A stretch of DNA of 64,000 nt. Source: Niveispirillum sp943370215. GTDB taxonomy: Bacteria; Pseudomonadota; Alphaproteobacteria; Azospirillales; Azospirillaceae. This document shows positions 54,252 to 63,168 of this stretch, one piece after another. The position numbers and the translations under genes were made by a program. The stretch lies in the NCBI GenBank assembly GCA_943370215.1, contig CALRQC020000014.1:59879-123878 (forward strand), written 5' to 3'. The notes under the pieces are model-generated. The model was given only the letters and a program-made list of their open reading frames with translations, did not search any database and was not told where the DNA came from. The number at the start of each line of letters is the position of its first letter. Position 1 is the stretch's first letter.

Positions 54252-55442
54252 ATGGCCGGCGATCTTGGCAGCTTTCAGTGGGATGACGCCTTTCTGCTGG
54301 ATGACCAGTTGGACGAGACGGAACGGCTGGTCCGCGACAGCGCCCGCGCCTATGCCCAGGAAAAGCTGGCCCCCCGCGTGCGGGAGGCCTTTGCCCGCGA
54401 ACATACCGACCCGGCCATTTTCAAGGAGATGGGCGATCTCGGTCTGCTGGGCGTCACCATCCCGGCCGAATATGGCGGGGCCGGCCTGGGCTATGTCGCC
54501 TATGGGCTGGTGGCGCGGGAGGTGGAGCGGGTGGATAGCGGCTATCGCTCCATGATGAGTGTGCAGTCATCGCTGGTGATGCACCCGATCTTTGCCTATG
54601 GCAGCGAAGAACAGCGGCGCAAATATCTGCCCAAGCTGGCCTCGGGCGAATGGATCGGCTGTTTCGGCCTGACGGAACCGGATGCCGGTTCCGACCCGGC
54701 CGGAATGCGCACACGGGCGGAAAAGATCGACGGTGGCTATCGCCTGACGGGCGCGAAGATGTGGATCACCAATTCCCCCATCGCCGATGTCTTCGTCGTC
54801 TGGGCCAAGTCCGACGCGCATGGCGGTGCCATCCGGGGCTTTGTGCTGGAAAAGGGCATGAAGGGCCTCTCTGCCCCCAAGATCGAAGGGAAAATGTCGC
54901 TGCGCGCCTCGGTGACGGGTGAAATTGTCATGGATGGGGTGGCGGTGACGGAAGATGCCTTGCTGCCCAACGTCTCCGGCCTGAAAGGGCCGTTCGGCTG
55001 CCTGAACCGGGCGCGCTATGGCATTTCCTGGGGGGCAATGGGGGCGGCGGAGGCCTGTTTCCATGCCGCCCGGCTCTATACGCTGGACCGCAAACAGTTC
55101 AACCGACCGCTGGCCCAGACCCAGTTGGTGCAGAAGAAACTGGCCGACATGCTGACGGAGATCAGCCTGGGGCTTCAGGCCTCCCTGCGGGTGGGACGGC
55201 TGTTTGAGGCGGGCACGCTGGCGCCGGAAATGATCTCCCTGGTCAAGCGCAACAATTGCGGCAAGGCGCTGGATATTGCGCGGGCCGCCCGCGACATGCA
55301 TGGCGGCAACGGCATTTCCGACGAATATCCGGTGATGCGCCATATGGTGAACCTGGAAACGGTGAACACCTATGAAGGCACCCATGATGTCCATGCCCTG
55401 ATCCTGGGCCGCGCCATCACCGGGCTGCAGGCGTTTTTCTGA
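54252..55442 (+). CDS. gcdH: Glutaryl-CoA dehydrogenase (acyl-CoA dehydrogenase family)
   Basis: The 396-residue flavoprotein follows the glutaryl-CoA dehydrogenase subgroup: WDDAFLLDDQLDETERLVRD at the start, YRSMMSVQSSLVMHPI, FGLTEPDAGSDPAGM, KMWITNSPIADVFVVWAK, RYGISWGAMGAAE. The catalytic Glu is in NTYEGTHDVHALILGRAITG. It converts glutaryl-CoA to crotonyl-CoA and CO2, passing electrons to ETF. Two adjacent ATGs (54249, 54252) follow GAGGACAG; the second has better spacing. Together with the CoA transferase downstream it would let the cell use glutarate or finish lysine and tryptophan breakdown. Confidence 0.93.
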   Translation: MAGDLGSFQWDDAFLLDDQLDETERLVRDSARAYAQEKLAPRVREAFAREHTDPAIFKEMGDLGLLGVTIPAEYGGAGLGYVAYGLVAREVERVDSGYRSMMSVQSSLVMHPIFAYGSEEQRRKYLPKLASGEWIGCFGLTEPDAGSDPAGMRTRAEKIDGGYRLTGAKMWITNSPIADVFVVWAKSDAHGGAIRGFVLEKGMKGLSAPKIEGKMSLRASVTGEIVMDGVAVTEDALLPNVSGLKGPFGCLNRARYGISWGAMGAAEACFHAARLYTLDRKQFNRPLAQTQLVQKKLADMLTEISLGLQASLRVGRLFEAGTLAPEMISLVKRNNCGKALDIARAARDMHGGNGISDEYPVMRHMVNLETVNTYEGTHDVHALILGRAITGLQAFF

Positions 55443-55522
55443 AGGCGGCAGGGCCTGACAGACCGCACAACATGGTGGCTGCACGGCTCAGCACCTTTGC
55501 TGCCCGGCAACCACCCGCTCAA

Positions 55523-55607
55523 CCGTCACCCCGGCGCAGGCCGGGGTCCAGGGGCCACAGGCGCTTTGCTCTACGATGCCGGACCCCGGCCTGCGCCGGG
55601 GTGACGG
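55523..55607. repeat. Perfect 27-bp inverted repeat (REP-like) between gcdH and the CoA transferase
   Basis: The 27-base arms at 55523-55549 and 55581-55607 are exact reverse complements with a 31-base loop. The arms begin CCGTCACCCCGGCGCAGG. Sequences of this GTCA-CCCCGG-CAGGCCGGGG type are scattered intergenically through many alphaproteobacterial genomes, so I read it as a repetitive element rather than a specific operator. It lies inside a probable operon and could reduce read-through. Confidence 0.85.
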
Positions 55608-55656
55608 TAATGTGAGATGTCAGCGGCCTGGAACCACAATCCGGAAGGGTTTTTCT

Positions 55657-56853
55657 ATGGCAGCACTGGCGGGAATCCGCGTCCTTGATCTCAGCCGGAT
55701 TTTGGCGGGGCCATGGGCAACCCAGATGCTGGGTGATTTCGGGGCGGAGATCATCAAGGTGGAGCGCCCTGGCGAGGGGGATGATACCCGCCGCTGGGGC
55801 CCCCCCTATGTGGAGGGCGACGGGCCGTCCGCCTATTTTCTGACAGCCAACCGCAATAAGCGCTCCGTCGCTATCGATTTCACCGGCGCGGAGGGTCAGC
55901 GGCTGATCCGCGATCTGGCCGCCCGTTCCGACGTGCTGGTGGAAAATTACAAGGTCGGGGGGCTGGCCAAATATGGGCTGGATTATGAGAGCCTGCGGCA
56001 GGTCAATCCCCGCCTGATCTATTGCTCCATCACCGGATTCGGCCAGGATGGGCCTTATGCCCAGCGCCTGGGCTATGATTTCCTGATCCAGGGGATGAGC
56101 GGGCTGATGAGCGTGACTGGTCCCGCTGACAGCGGTCCGCATAAGGCCGGTGTAGCGCTGGCCGATATCATCACCGGGCTTTATGCCGGCAACGCCATCC
56201 TGGCCGCCCTGCACCATCGGGAACGCAGCGGGGAAGGCCAGCATCTGGATCTGGCGCTGCTGGACTGTATGGTCGCCGCCATGGCCAATCAGGCGCTGAA
56301 CCGGCTGGTCAGCGGGCGCGATCCGGGGCGGCTGGGCAATGGCCATCCCTCTATCGTGCCCTATGACACGTTCCCGGTGGCCGATGGGCATATCAATCTG
56401 GCCGTCGGCAATGACCGGCAGTTCCAACGCCTGTGCGCCGTGCTGGACCTGCCGGAACTGGCCAGCGATGACCGCTTTGCCAGCAACAGCGCGCGGGTGG
56501 CCAACCGGGTTGCCCTGACCAGCCTGTTGAGCGAGCGGCTGCGCCGCCGCAACGGCGCGGATTGGCTGGCGGCCCTGGAGGCAGCGGACGTGCCGGCGGG
56601 GCCGATCAACGGGCTGGGTGCCCTGTTCGACGATCCGCAGGTACGCCATCGCGGGCTAGCCCTCGCCATGCCGCATGAGAAAGCTGGCACGGTACCAGGG
56701 GTTGCCAGCCCGGTGAAATTCTCCGCCTCCCCCGTGGTGGAAAGCAAAGCCCCGCCGGAACTGGGGGCGGACACCGAACAGGTGCTGGCCGACCTGCTGG
56801 GGCTGGATGCGGCGGGGCTGGCGGCCTTGCGGGCGGCGGGGGTGGTAGGGTAA
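55657..56853 (+). CDS. CaiB/BaiF-family CoA transferase, probably succinyl-CoA:glutarate type
   Basis: The 398-residue class III CoA transferase has LAGIRVLDLSRILAGPWATQMLGDFGAE, KVERPGEGDDTRRWGPP, VENYKVGGLAKYGLDY, and the catalytic Asp in AGVALADIITGLYAGNA. Context with gcdH suggests it activates glutarate by transfer from succinyl-CoA. ATG 55657 follows GAAGGG; longer frames run into the repeat element. It ends 6 bp from the convergent MaoC gene with no hairpin between them. Confidence 0.9.
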   Translation: MAALAGIRVLDLSRILAGPWATQMLGDFGAEIIKVERPGEGDDTRRWGPPYVEGDGPSAYFLTANRNKRSVAIDFTGAEGQRLIRDLAARSDVLVENYKVGGLAKYGLDYESLRQVNPRLIYCSITGFGQDGPYAQRLGYDFLIQGMSGLMSVTGPADSGPHKAGVALADIITGLYAGNAILAALHHRERSGEGQHLDLALLDCMVAAMANQALNRLVSGRDPGRLGNGHPSIVPYDTFPVADGHINLAVGNDRQFQRLCAVLDLPELASDDRFASNSARVANRVALTSLLSERLRRRNGADWLAALEAADVPAGPINGLGALFDDPQVRHRGLALAMPHEKAGTVPGVASPVKFSASPVVESKAPPELGADTEQVLADLLGLDAAGLAALRAAGVVG

Positions 56854-56859
56854 TCGGCC

Positions 56860-57228
56860 TTACCAGCCCTTGTCCGCCACATCCTCCACATAAACCAGAG
56901 CCCGGCCCTGGGCCAGCATCTGACCATCCAGTTCACAAACCGTCTCCAGATCCACCAGATGCTTATCCGGGCGCAGGCGGGTGATGGTCACGCGGGCCTG
57001 TAACGCTCGCCCCAGCGGGATGGGGGCCAGGAATTGCGTCTGCTGTTTCAGGTAATTGGTGCCCGGCCCCGGCAGCTTCACCCCCAGCAGATAGGAGAAC
57101 AGGGCGCCCACCAGCGGTTCCGCCACCTGCCCTTCCGGCATCGGGGCGCCGCCCAGCGCCACATAATCCGCCATATCGGCAGCAGTGAAGGTGCGGGTAA
57201 GGTGGGCGCTGTCGCCAAGCTTCAGCAT
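56860..57228 (-). CDS. Hotdog-fold MaoC-like protein (second of pair)
   Basis: The 122-residue protein has the hotdog core (VGALFSYLLGVKLPGPGTNYL, QTQFLAPIPLGRALQARVTI) but no clear D-x4-N-x-H motif; the corresponding position reads MADYVALGGAP. It overlaps the upstream MaoC gene by 7 bp. The pair may form a heterodimer in which this member is structural, as in two-subunit enoyl-CoA hydratases of steroid degraders. That pairing is inferred. Confidence 0.8.
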   Translation of the reverse strand: MLKLGDSAHLTRTFTAADMADYVALGGAPMPEGQVAEPLVGALFSYLLGVKLPGPGTNYLKQQTQFLAPIPLGRALQARVTITRLRPDKHLVDLETVCELDGQMLAQGRALVYVEDVADKGW

Positions 57229-57587
57229 GTCACCGCCATCTCAAACGTCCCATCACAGGTGACCACCCCATCGGCGAGGCGGGTGACGCTGACCGCGATC
57301 TGCTGACCGGTCAGGGTGGCGCTGAACCGCATCGGCTCCCCTGCATAGGTGGGGGCAGGAAAGCGGATATCCTGGCCCAGCAGCACGGCACCCGGCAGCA
57401 GCCGGCCCGCCAGCCCGCGCAGGATGGTGCAGAGCAACAGCCCATGCGCCACCGTGCGCCCGAAACGGGTGCGGGCGGAAAAGCCGGGATCGACATGGAT
57501 CGGGTTGTCATCACCCGACAGTCGGGCGAACAGGTCAAAATCGGCCTGGGTCAGGGTGCGGTCGATCACCAGGGTGGGGGCGGTCAT
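57222..57587 (-). CDS. MaoC-family (R)-specific enoyl-CoA hydratase-like protein (first of pair)
   Basis: The 121-residue hotdog protein carries the hydratase motif SGDDNPIHVDPGFSA (Asp and His), then RFGRTVAHGLLL. It should hydrate a 2-enoyl-CoA, or act in a thioester step. It overlaps the AMP-ligase gene by 4 bp and the second MaoC-like gene by 7 bp, so the three are tightly coupled. Confidence 0.87.
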   Translation of the reverse strand: MTAPTLVIDRTLTQADFDLFARLSGDDNPIHVDPGFSARTRFGRTVAHGLLLCTILRGLAGRLLPGAVLLGQDIRFPAPTYAGEPMRFSATLTGQQIAVSVTRLADGVVTCDGTFEMAVTC

Positions 57588-59089
57588 GGCGTCACCTGCT
57601 GCCGGTCCAGCTTATGTTTCTGCACCTTGCCGGCGGCGGTGCGCGGGAACTCCGGCACCATCAGGAACTGTCTGGGCACCTTGAAGGCGGCCAGCCGGTC
57701 GCGGCAGAACCGGGCCAGTTCCTCAGGATTCAGCGCCGGCCGGCCCGGCTTCAGCCGCACGAAGGCGCGGCCCACCTCCCCCCATTGCGGGTCGGGCACG
57801 CCGATCACGGCCGCTTCCAGCACCGCCTCATGCTGGGTCAGCACATTCTCCACCTCCGCCGGGTAGACATTCTCCCCGCCGGAGATGAACATCTCCTTCA
57901 ACCGGCCGACGATGTAGTAATAGCCATCCGCATCGCAGCGGGCGATATCGCCCGAGCGCAGCCAGCCATCCTCGGTAAAGGCGGCCTGATTGGCCGCTGG
58001 TTGGCGCCAATAGCCGGGGGTGACCCCCAACCCGCCGAACAGCAGTTCGCCCGCCTGCCCCGGTGGCACGTCGCGGCCCAGCGGATCGACGATGCGCACC
58101 CCCACCATGATCTGCGGCTTGCCAACGGAGCCGATCTTTTCCAGCGCATGGTCGGGATCGCCCAGAAAGGCAGTCGGCCCCGTCTCCGTCATGCCCATGC
58201 CGTTGCAGACGCGGGCCCCGCGCTCGGCATAGCGGCGCACCAGCACATCGGGCAAGGGCGCGCCGCCGCATCCCCAATGGCGCACCCGCGACAAATCCAC
58301 CTGATCAAAGCGGGGATGCTGGGAAAGCTGGAGATAGACGGCGGGCACGCCGAAGAAATGATCCAGCCGCCCTTCCGCCAGCAGGCCAATCATCACATCG
58401 GCATCGAAACCCGGCAGCACCAGCACCTGCCCGCCCGCCATCAGCGTGGGCAGCGTGTGCAGGTTGATGCCGGCAGTATGGAACAAGGGCAGGAAATTCA
58501 GCGTGCGGTCCCGGCCCGACAGGCCGATGGGCTGGCTGATATTGACGTAATTCACGAACGCCATGGCATAGGTATAGATCACCGCCTTGGGCGTGCCGGT
58601 GGTGCCGGAGGTATAGAGCAGATACCAGATATCATCCGCCGGCCAGCCGCCCCGGCCCGGATGCGGGCTGGCCGCATCACGCCGCCCGGCATAATCGCCA
58701 TCCAGATCGACCATGACCAGACCGGGCTGAAACAGCTCCCGCACCATACCGGCATCTTCCACCCCATGCAGCAGCAGGCAGGGCGCGCAATCGGCCAGCA
58801 GGGGGCGCAGTTCGGCCGCCGGCATCCGCCAGTTCAGCGGCACCAGGATCGCCCCCAGCTTGGCACAGGCGAACAGGATTTCAAAAAACTCGATCCGGTT
58901 GCGGCAGAGAATGGCCACCCGGTCGCCCATCCGCACCCCGTCGGCCGCCAGCAGGCTGGCGGCGCGGGCGGCGCGATCCTCCAACCCGCGATAGGTGACG
59001 CGCTGGCCGCCCACCAGCTCCTCCATCGCCAGATGGTCCGGCGACAGCAGGGCCCGCCTGGCGGTGATGTCGGCGATCTCCCGGCTCAT
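57584..59089 (-). CDS. Acyl-CoA synthetase (AMP-forming ligase)
   Basis: The 501-residue ANL enzyme has the P-loop YTSGTTGTPKAVIYTY near 168-183, GMTETGPT (A5), YWRQPAANQAAFTEDGWLRSGDIARCDADGY (A7) and the A8/A10 end with SGGENVYPAEVE and PRTAAGKVQKHKL, whose Lys is the adenylating residue. It activates a carboxylic acid to its CoA thioester. The subgroup is that of medium- or long-chain and aromatic acids; the true substrate is unknown. It overlaps the TetR gene by 4 bp. Confidence 0.92.
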   Translation of the reverse strand: MSREIADITARRALLSPDHLAMEELVGGQRVTYRGLEDRAARAASLLAADGVRMGDRVAILCRNRIEFFEILFACAKLGAILVPLNWRMPAAELRPLLADCAPCLLLHGVEDAGMVRELFQPGLVMVDLDGDYAGRRDAASPHPGRGGWPADDIWYLLYTSGTTGTPKAVIYTYAMAFVNYVNISQPIGLSGRDRTLNFLPLFHTAGINLHTLPTLMAGGQVLVLPGFDADVMIGLLAEGRLDHFFGVPAVYLQLSQHPRFDQVDLSRVRHWGCGGAPLPDVLVRRYAERGARVCNGMGMTETGPTAFLGDPDHALEKIGSVGKPQIMVGVRIVDPLGRDVPPGQAGELLFGGLGVTPGYWRQPAANQAAFTEDGWLRSGDIARCDADGYYYIVGRLKEMFISGGENVYPAEVENVLTQHEAVLEAAVIGVPDPQWGEVGRAFVRLKPGRPALNPEELARFCRDRLAAFKVPRQFLMVPEFPRTAAGKVQKHKLDRQQVTP

Positions 59090-59748
59090 GACATCCCCTC
59101 CTCCCGTTTCGGAGAAAGCCCAAAAGTGATCAATTCGGCCGCAGCGGCAGCAATCTCCGCCGCAGGCCGATCATCGCTCCACACCGCATAGCGCAAGCCC
59201 AGAAACACGCTCATCCCGATCAGGGCCCAGGCGCGTTCCTCCTCATGGCCAGGGCTGATCTCCCCCTTGGCAGAGGCCTGAACCAGATTGCGGCGATAGG
59301 CTTCGGCGAAGACCCGGTAATAATTGCGATAGGCATCCTCGGCGACGAACTGCGCCTCCATGACGATACGATATAAATCCTTGTGCCCGCGCACAAAATC
59401 GATAAAGGCCTCCAGGCCCAGCCGTTCCGCCGTCAGCCGGTCGCTGGTGCCGGTCACCCGTTCGGCAATATGCTGGCGGGTCAGCCGGCCCATATCATCC
59501 ACCAGCGCCCGGAACACCTGCTCCTTGCTGTCGAAATAGGTGTAGAAGGTGCCCAGCGCCGCCCCGGCCCGCTGGGTGATGCCGCTGATCGAGGCCTCGT
59601 GATAGCCGCGCTCGCCAAATTCCGCCGCCGCCGCATCCAGCAGCTTGCGCAGGGTACGCTTACCCCGTTCCGTGCGCGGCGCCTTGGAGATAGCGGTATC
59701 CGCCGCCGGCACATCGGCCAGTTCCACACTTGCCGCCTTCGCGGTCAT
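59086..59748 (-). CDS. TetR-family regulator of the acyl-CoA ligase operon
   Basis: The 220-residue protein has a TetR helix-turn-helix after a 30-residue tail: AAAAEFGERGYHEASISGITQRAGAALGTFYTYFDSKEQVF. The C-terminal domain should bind an effector. ATG 59748 is chosen because GGGAGGG lies six bases upstream; the ATG at 59754 would sit directly on that site. Its gene leads the minus-strand operon, and the divergent hydrolase gene starts 226 bp away, so it probably controls both. Confidence 0.9.
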   Translation of the reverse strand: MTAKAASVELADVPAADTAISKAPRTERGKRTLRKLLDAAAAEFGERGYHEASISGITQRAGAALGTFYTYFDSKEQVFRALVDDMGRLTRQHIAERVTGTSDRLTAERLGLEAFIDFVRGHKDLYRIVMEAQFVAEDAYRNYYRVFAEAYRRNLVQASAKGEISPGHEEERAWALIGMSVFLGLRYAVWSDDRPAAEIAAAAAELITFGLSPKREEGMS

Positions 59749-59974
59749 CTTCATCCCTCCCTAGCGCCTTCGATCCGGCGAAAGACGCATTCTACCGACT
59801 TTGCCGGTCATCGGCACTGTCGGTATTTCTTCTGAAGTTGAATATTGACTCAGGTTTCGGTTTGGCGCAAGCATAGCCACGTTCAGCCGGCAACCGCCCC
59901 GCACAGGGGCCGCACCAAACAATCGTCAAAGCCGGCGGGCAGGGAAGCGGAACCAACCAGGGGGCGGACGGCCT

Positions 59975-60823
59975 ATGCCGGAACTGCGTCTCAGCGATGG
60001 CGCCTTGATCGCCTATGAGGATGTGGGCAATGGCCGGCCCCTGCTGCTGATCCATGGCTGGGGCACGCGCGCCAGTTTCTTTGCCCCGCAACTGGATGGG
60101 CTGGCCGACGGGTTCCGCCTGATCGCCCCTGACCTGCGCGGCCATGGTCAATCGCGTGCCCCGGGGACCGGGGCCGATATCCCAAGGCTGGCCGCCGATA
60201 TCAGTGAACTGGCCGAGGCGCTGGACCTGCGCGGCATTCTGGCCATCGGCTGGTCCATGGGGGCCATGGTGCTGTGGCAGGCGCTGCTGGAAGGCGGCTT
60301 GCGCCGCCGCACCGCCGGGCTGGTCAGCATCGACATGGCGCCCAAGGTGCTGAACGGGCCGGACTGGGCCTGTGGGCTGCGCGGCAGCCACCCGGCCAAG
60401 GCCGGCAGCCAGGCGCTGGACCTGATGGTGAACGGCTGGGCCGCCGTGGCCCCGCGCATTGCCGCCCGCATCTTCGCCCAGGGGCATGAGGCGGAACGCG
60501 CCGTGCTGCGCCGCTGGGCAGCCATGGAAATCGCCGGGGCCGATCCGGTGGCGATGGCCAGCCTCTGGGCCTCGCTCACCGCGCTTGATTTCCGCGACCG
60601 GCTGCCGGGCCTGGATTTGCCGGCGCTGGTCAGTTTCGGCCAGCTCTCCCGGCTTTATCCGGCGGAGACGGCCCCGTTCCTGGCCGGGCTGCTGCCCCGG
60701 TCCAGCCTGTTGGGCTTCCCCCGGTCCGGCCATGCGCCGCAACTGGAGGAACCCTTATCCTTCAACCAAGCCATCCGTGACTTCGCCGCCCGCCTGCCGA
60801 CACACGCCGATAATGATAAATGA
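59975..60823 (+). CDS. Alpha/beta hydrolase
   Basis: The 282-residue hydrolase has the oxyanion HGWG (51-54 region), the nucleophile elbow GWSMGA (Ser near 92), and the catalytic His in GFPRSGHAPQLEEP near the end. It resembles BioH-like carboxylesterases. It could cleave an ester or thioester in the pathway of the divergent ligase operon. The TonB receptor gene follows by 13 bp. Confidence 0.9.
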   Translation: MPELRLSDGALIAYEDVGNGRPLLLIHGWGTRASFFAPQLDGLADGFRLIAPDLRGHGQSRAPGTGADIPRLAADISELAEALDLRGILAIGWSMGAMVLWQALLEGGLRRRTAGLVSIDMAPKVLNGPDWACGLRGSHPAKAGSQALDLMVNGWAAVAPRIAARIFAQGHEAERAVLRRWAAMEIAGADPVAMASLWASLTALDFRDRLPGLDLPALVSFGQLSRLYPAETAPFLAGLLPRSSLLGFPRSGHAPQLEEPLSFNQAIRDFAARLPTHADNDK

Positions 60824-60836
60824 GGGGAGTGAAACC

Positions 60837-63053
60837 ATGAAAACGACAGCAAAGCCCATCGCCCGCCTGCTCTATGCCAGCACCGCCCTGTTCACCCTGC
60901 CGGTGCTGACGGCACCCGCCGCCCTGGCCCAGCAACAGACCGCCGCCAGCGCGCCGATGATCGACGAGATCGTCGTCACCGCGCGCCGGCGGGAGGAATC
61001 TTTGCAGGATGTCCCCGTCTCCATCACCGCCTTGACGGCGGAAACGCTGGAGATGCAGGGCTCCCCCGACATTACCAGCCTGACCAAGATGACGCCGAAC
61101 CTAACCATGCAGCCGGCGCGCGGGTCCAATTCCACCCTGATCGCCTTCATCCGTGGCGTGGGTCAGCAAGACCCGCTCTGGGGGTTCGAGCCGGGCGTGG
61201 GGCTTTACCTGGATGATGTCTATCTGGCCCGCCCACAGGGTGCCGTGCTGGATATTTTCGACATCGAACGGGTGGAAGTGCTGCGCGGGCCGCAAGGCAC
61301 GCTTTATGGCCGCAACACCATCGGTGGGGCCGTGAAATATGTCACAAAGCGCATCAGCGACACGCCGGAAGGCAAGATCAAGGCGCAGGTCGGCTCCTAT
61401 GACCAGACCGACCTGATCCTGTCCGGCTCCACCCCCATCGGTGAAAAGGTGGGGGTCAGCGGGGCGGTGGCAGTCTATCGCCGCGCCGGCTATGGCACCA
61501 ATATCACCACCGGCCAGGACCATTACGACAAGGACGTCAATGCCGGCCGGCTGGCGGTGGAGTTCAAGCCGACGGACACCCTGTTCATCCGGGTGGCCGC
61601 CGACAAGACGGTGGATAATTCCAACCCCCGCCACGGGTACCGGCTGGTCGCCACCCCCACCGTGCCCAAGCTCACCTCCGTCTATGACACCCAGGCCGGT
61701 CTGACGGGGAAGAACAAGGTGAAAACAGAGGGCGTGTCGCTGACGGCGGAATATGAGGCGTCCGACACCATCACCTTGAAATCCATCACTGCCTACCGCG
61801 ACGGGCGCAGCGACACGGTGATTGATTTCGACAATCTGCCGGCCAAGATTCTGGATATCCCCGCCTATTACAAGGATGACCAGTTGAGCCAGGAATTCCA
61901 GTTCCTCTATCAGGGTGAACGGTTCCAGGGCGTGGCGGGGCTTTATTACATGGATGGCCATGCCGAAGGGGCGTTCGACACCATTGTCGGGCTGGCCAAC
62001 CTGACCACGCTGACATCGGGCAGCGTGGATACCAAGAGCTATGCCGCCTTCGCCGACTTCACCTATGACATTACCGATCAGTTCAAGATTTCGCTGGGCG
62101 GTCGCTATACGATCGACAAGAAGGAAGGCACCGTCTATCGCGCCAACTTCGCCGGGCTGACCAGCCCGTTCTTCGGCGGTACGGCGCGCAACCCCACGCT
62201 GATCCGCAGCAATTACACCAACGAGCGCACCTTCAAGGAATTCACCCCGCGCGTCAGCCTGACCTATCAACCGACCGACGATGTGACGCTCTATACCTCC
62301 TATGGTAAGGGCTTCAAATCCGGCGGGTTCGACATGCGCGGCGACGTGATCCTGACGCCGGACACGGTGAAGGGCTATGACCCGGAAATTGTCGATACCT
62401 ATGAGGTTGGGTCCAAGCTGCGCTTCTGGGATAACCGCGCCCGGCTGAACCTGGCGGCCTTCTATTCCGACTATGATGGCCAGCAGGTCACCACCCAGGT
62501 GCCCGCCGGCACCACCATCGCCAGCTTTGTCGATAATGTCGGCTCCTCCAAGATCAAGGGCTGGGAAGCGGAAGGCCAGTTCCTGCTGACGGAAGCGCTG
62601 ATGGCCAGCTTCGCCGTTGGCTATATCGATGCGGAATTCAAGGAATTCCTGCGGTATGACCTGACGACCAAGCAATATGTGAATATTGCCAATACGGCCG
62701 TGTTCCAGAACACGCCGAAATGGACGACGAACTTCACCCTCTCCTACACTCATGACATGGGTGATGCCGGCACGGCCACCGTGACCGGCTCCGCCTCCCA
62801 CCGCAGTCATTTCTCCCTGTTCGAGTTCCCCAACCCGACGCTGGACCAGAAGGGCTATACGCTGCTGGATGCCAGCCTGGTCTGGACCACGGCGGATGAA
62901 CGCTGGCGGGTGGGGCTGCATGGGTTGAACCTGACCGACAAGCGTTATCGGGTGGGCGGGTATAATTTCCCCGGTGCCACCTTTGGCGACAGCATCATCG
63001 GCTTCTATGGCGCGCCGCGCACGGTGACGGCGACGGTAGAATATCGCTTCTGA
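60837..63053 (+). CDS. TonB-dependent outer-membrane receptor
   Basis: The 738-residue protein starts at ATG 60837, with GGGGAG eight bases upstream. It has a signal peptide ending ALAQ, a TonB-box-like IDEIVVTARRREESLQDVPVS-type start, a plug (FIRGVGQQDPLWGFEPGVG, VEVLRGPQGTLYGRNTIGGAVKYVTKR) and a barrel ending VTATVEYRF. The family is that of carbohydrate- or organics-importing receptors in sphingomonads and caulobacters. It lies between the hydrolase and the MFS gene and should bring the pathway substrate across the outer membrane. Confidence 0.93.
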   Translation: MKTTAKPIARLLYASTALFTLPVLTAPAALAQQQTAASAPMIDEIVVTARRREESLQDVPVSITALTAETLEMQGSPDITSLTKMTPNLTMQPARGSNSTLIAFIRGVGQQDPLWGFEPGVGLYLDDVYLARPQGAVLDIFDIERVEVLRGPQGTLYGRNTIGGAVKYVTKRISDTPEGKIKAQVGSYDQTDLILSGSTPIGEKVGVSGAVAVYRRAGYGTNITTGQDHYDKDVNAGRLAVEFKPTDTLFIRVAADKTVDNSNPRHGYRLVATPTVPKLTSVYDTQAGLTGKNKVKTEGVSLTAEYEASDTITLKSITAYRDGRSDTVIDFDNLPAKILDIPAYYKDDQLSQEFQFLYQGERFQGVAGLYYMDGHAEGAFDTIVGLANLTTLTSGSVDTKSYAAFADFTYDITDQFKISLGGRYTIDKKEGTVYRANFAGLTSPFFGGTARNPTLIRSNYTNERTFKEFTPRVSLTYQPTDDVTLYTSYGKGFKSGGFDMRGDVILTPDTVKGYDPEIVDTYEVGSKLRFWDNRARLNLAAFYSDYDGQQVTTQVPAGTTIASFVDNVGSSKIKGWEAEGQFLLTEALMASFAVGYIDAEFKEFLRYDLTTKQYVNIANTAVFQNTPKWTTNFTLSYTHDMGDAGTATVTGSASHRSHFSLFEFPNPTLDQKGYTLLDASLVWTTADERWRVGLHGLNLTDKRYRVGGYNFPGATFGDSIIGFYGAPRTVTATVEYRF

Positions 63054-63059
63054 TGGATG

Positions 63060-63122
63060 GCCGGCGGGAATGGTGGGGTAGGTGGCTGGGATCGGCACCC
63101 CACCCTTGCCGTTCCCGCCGGC
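63060..63122 (+). terminator. Nested stem-loop after the TonB receptor gene
   Basis: GCCGGCGGGAA pairs with TTCCCGCCGGC (11 bp), and inside it GGTGGGGT pairs with ACCCCACC (8 bp). It begins 7 bp past the stop codon. There is no T run. It may limit read-through into the MFS gene 47 bp later. Confidence 0.6.
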
Positions 63123-63168
63123 GATCCCTATTGCTTGTCCTGCCGCGTCCCCAAAAGGAACAAACCCG

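Noticed and set aside
61101..63098. A 665-codon minus-strand frame opposite the second TonB receptor gene.
   Set aside because: Same reason: the plus strand carries an intact receptor and the antisense product has no recognisable features.
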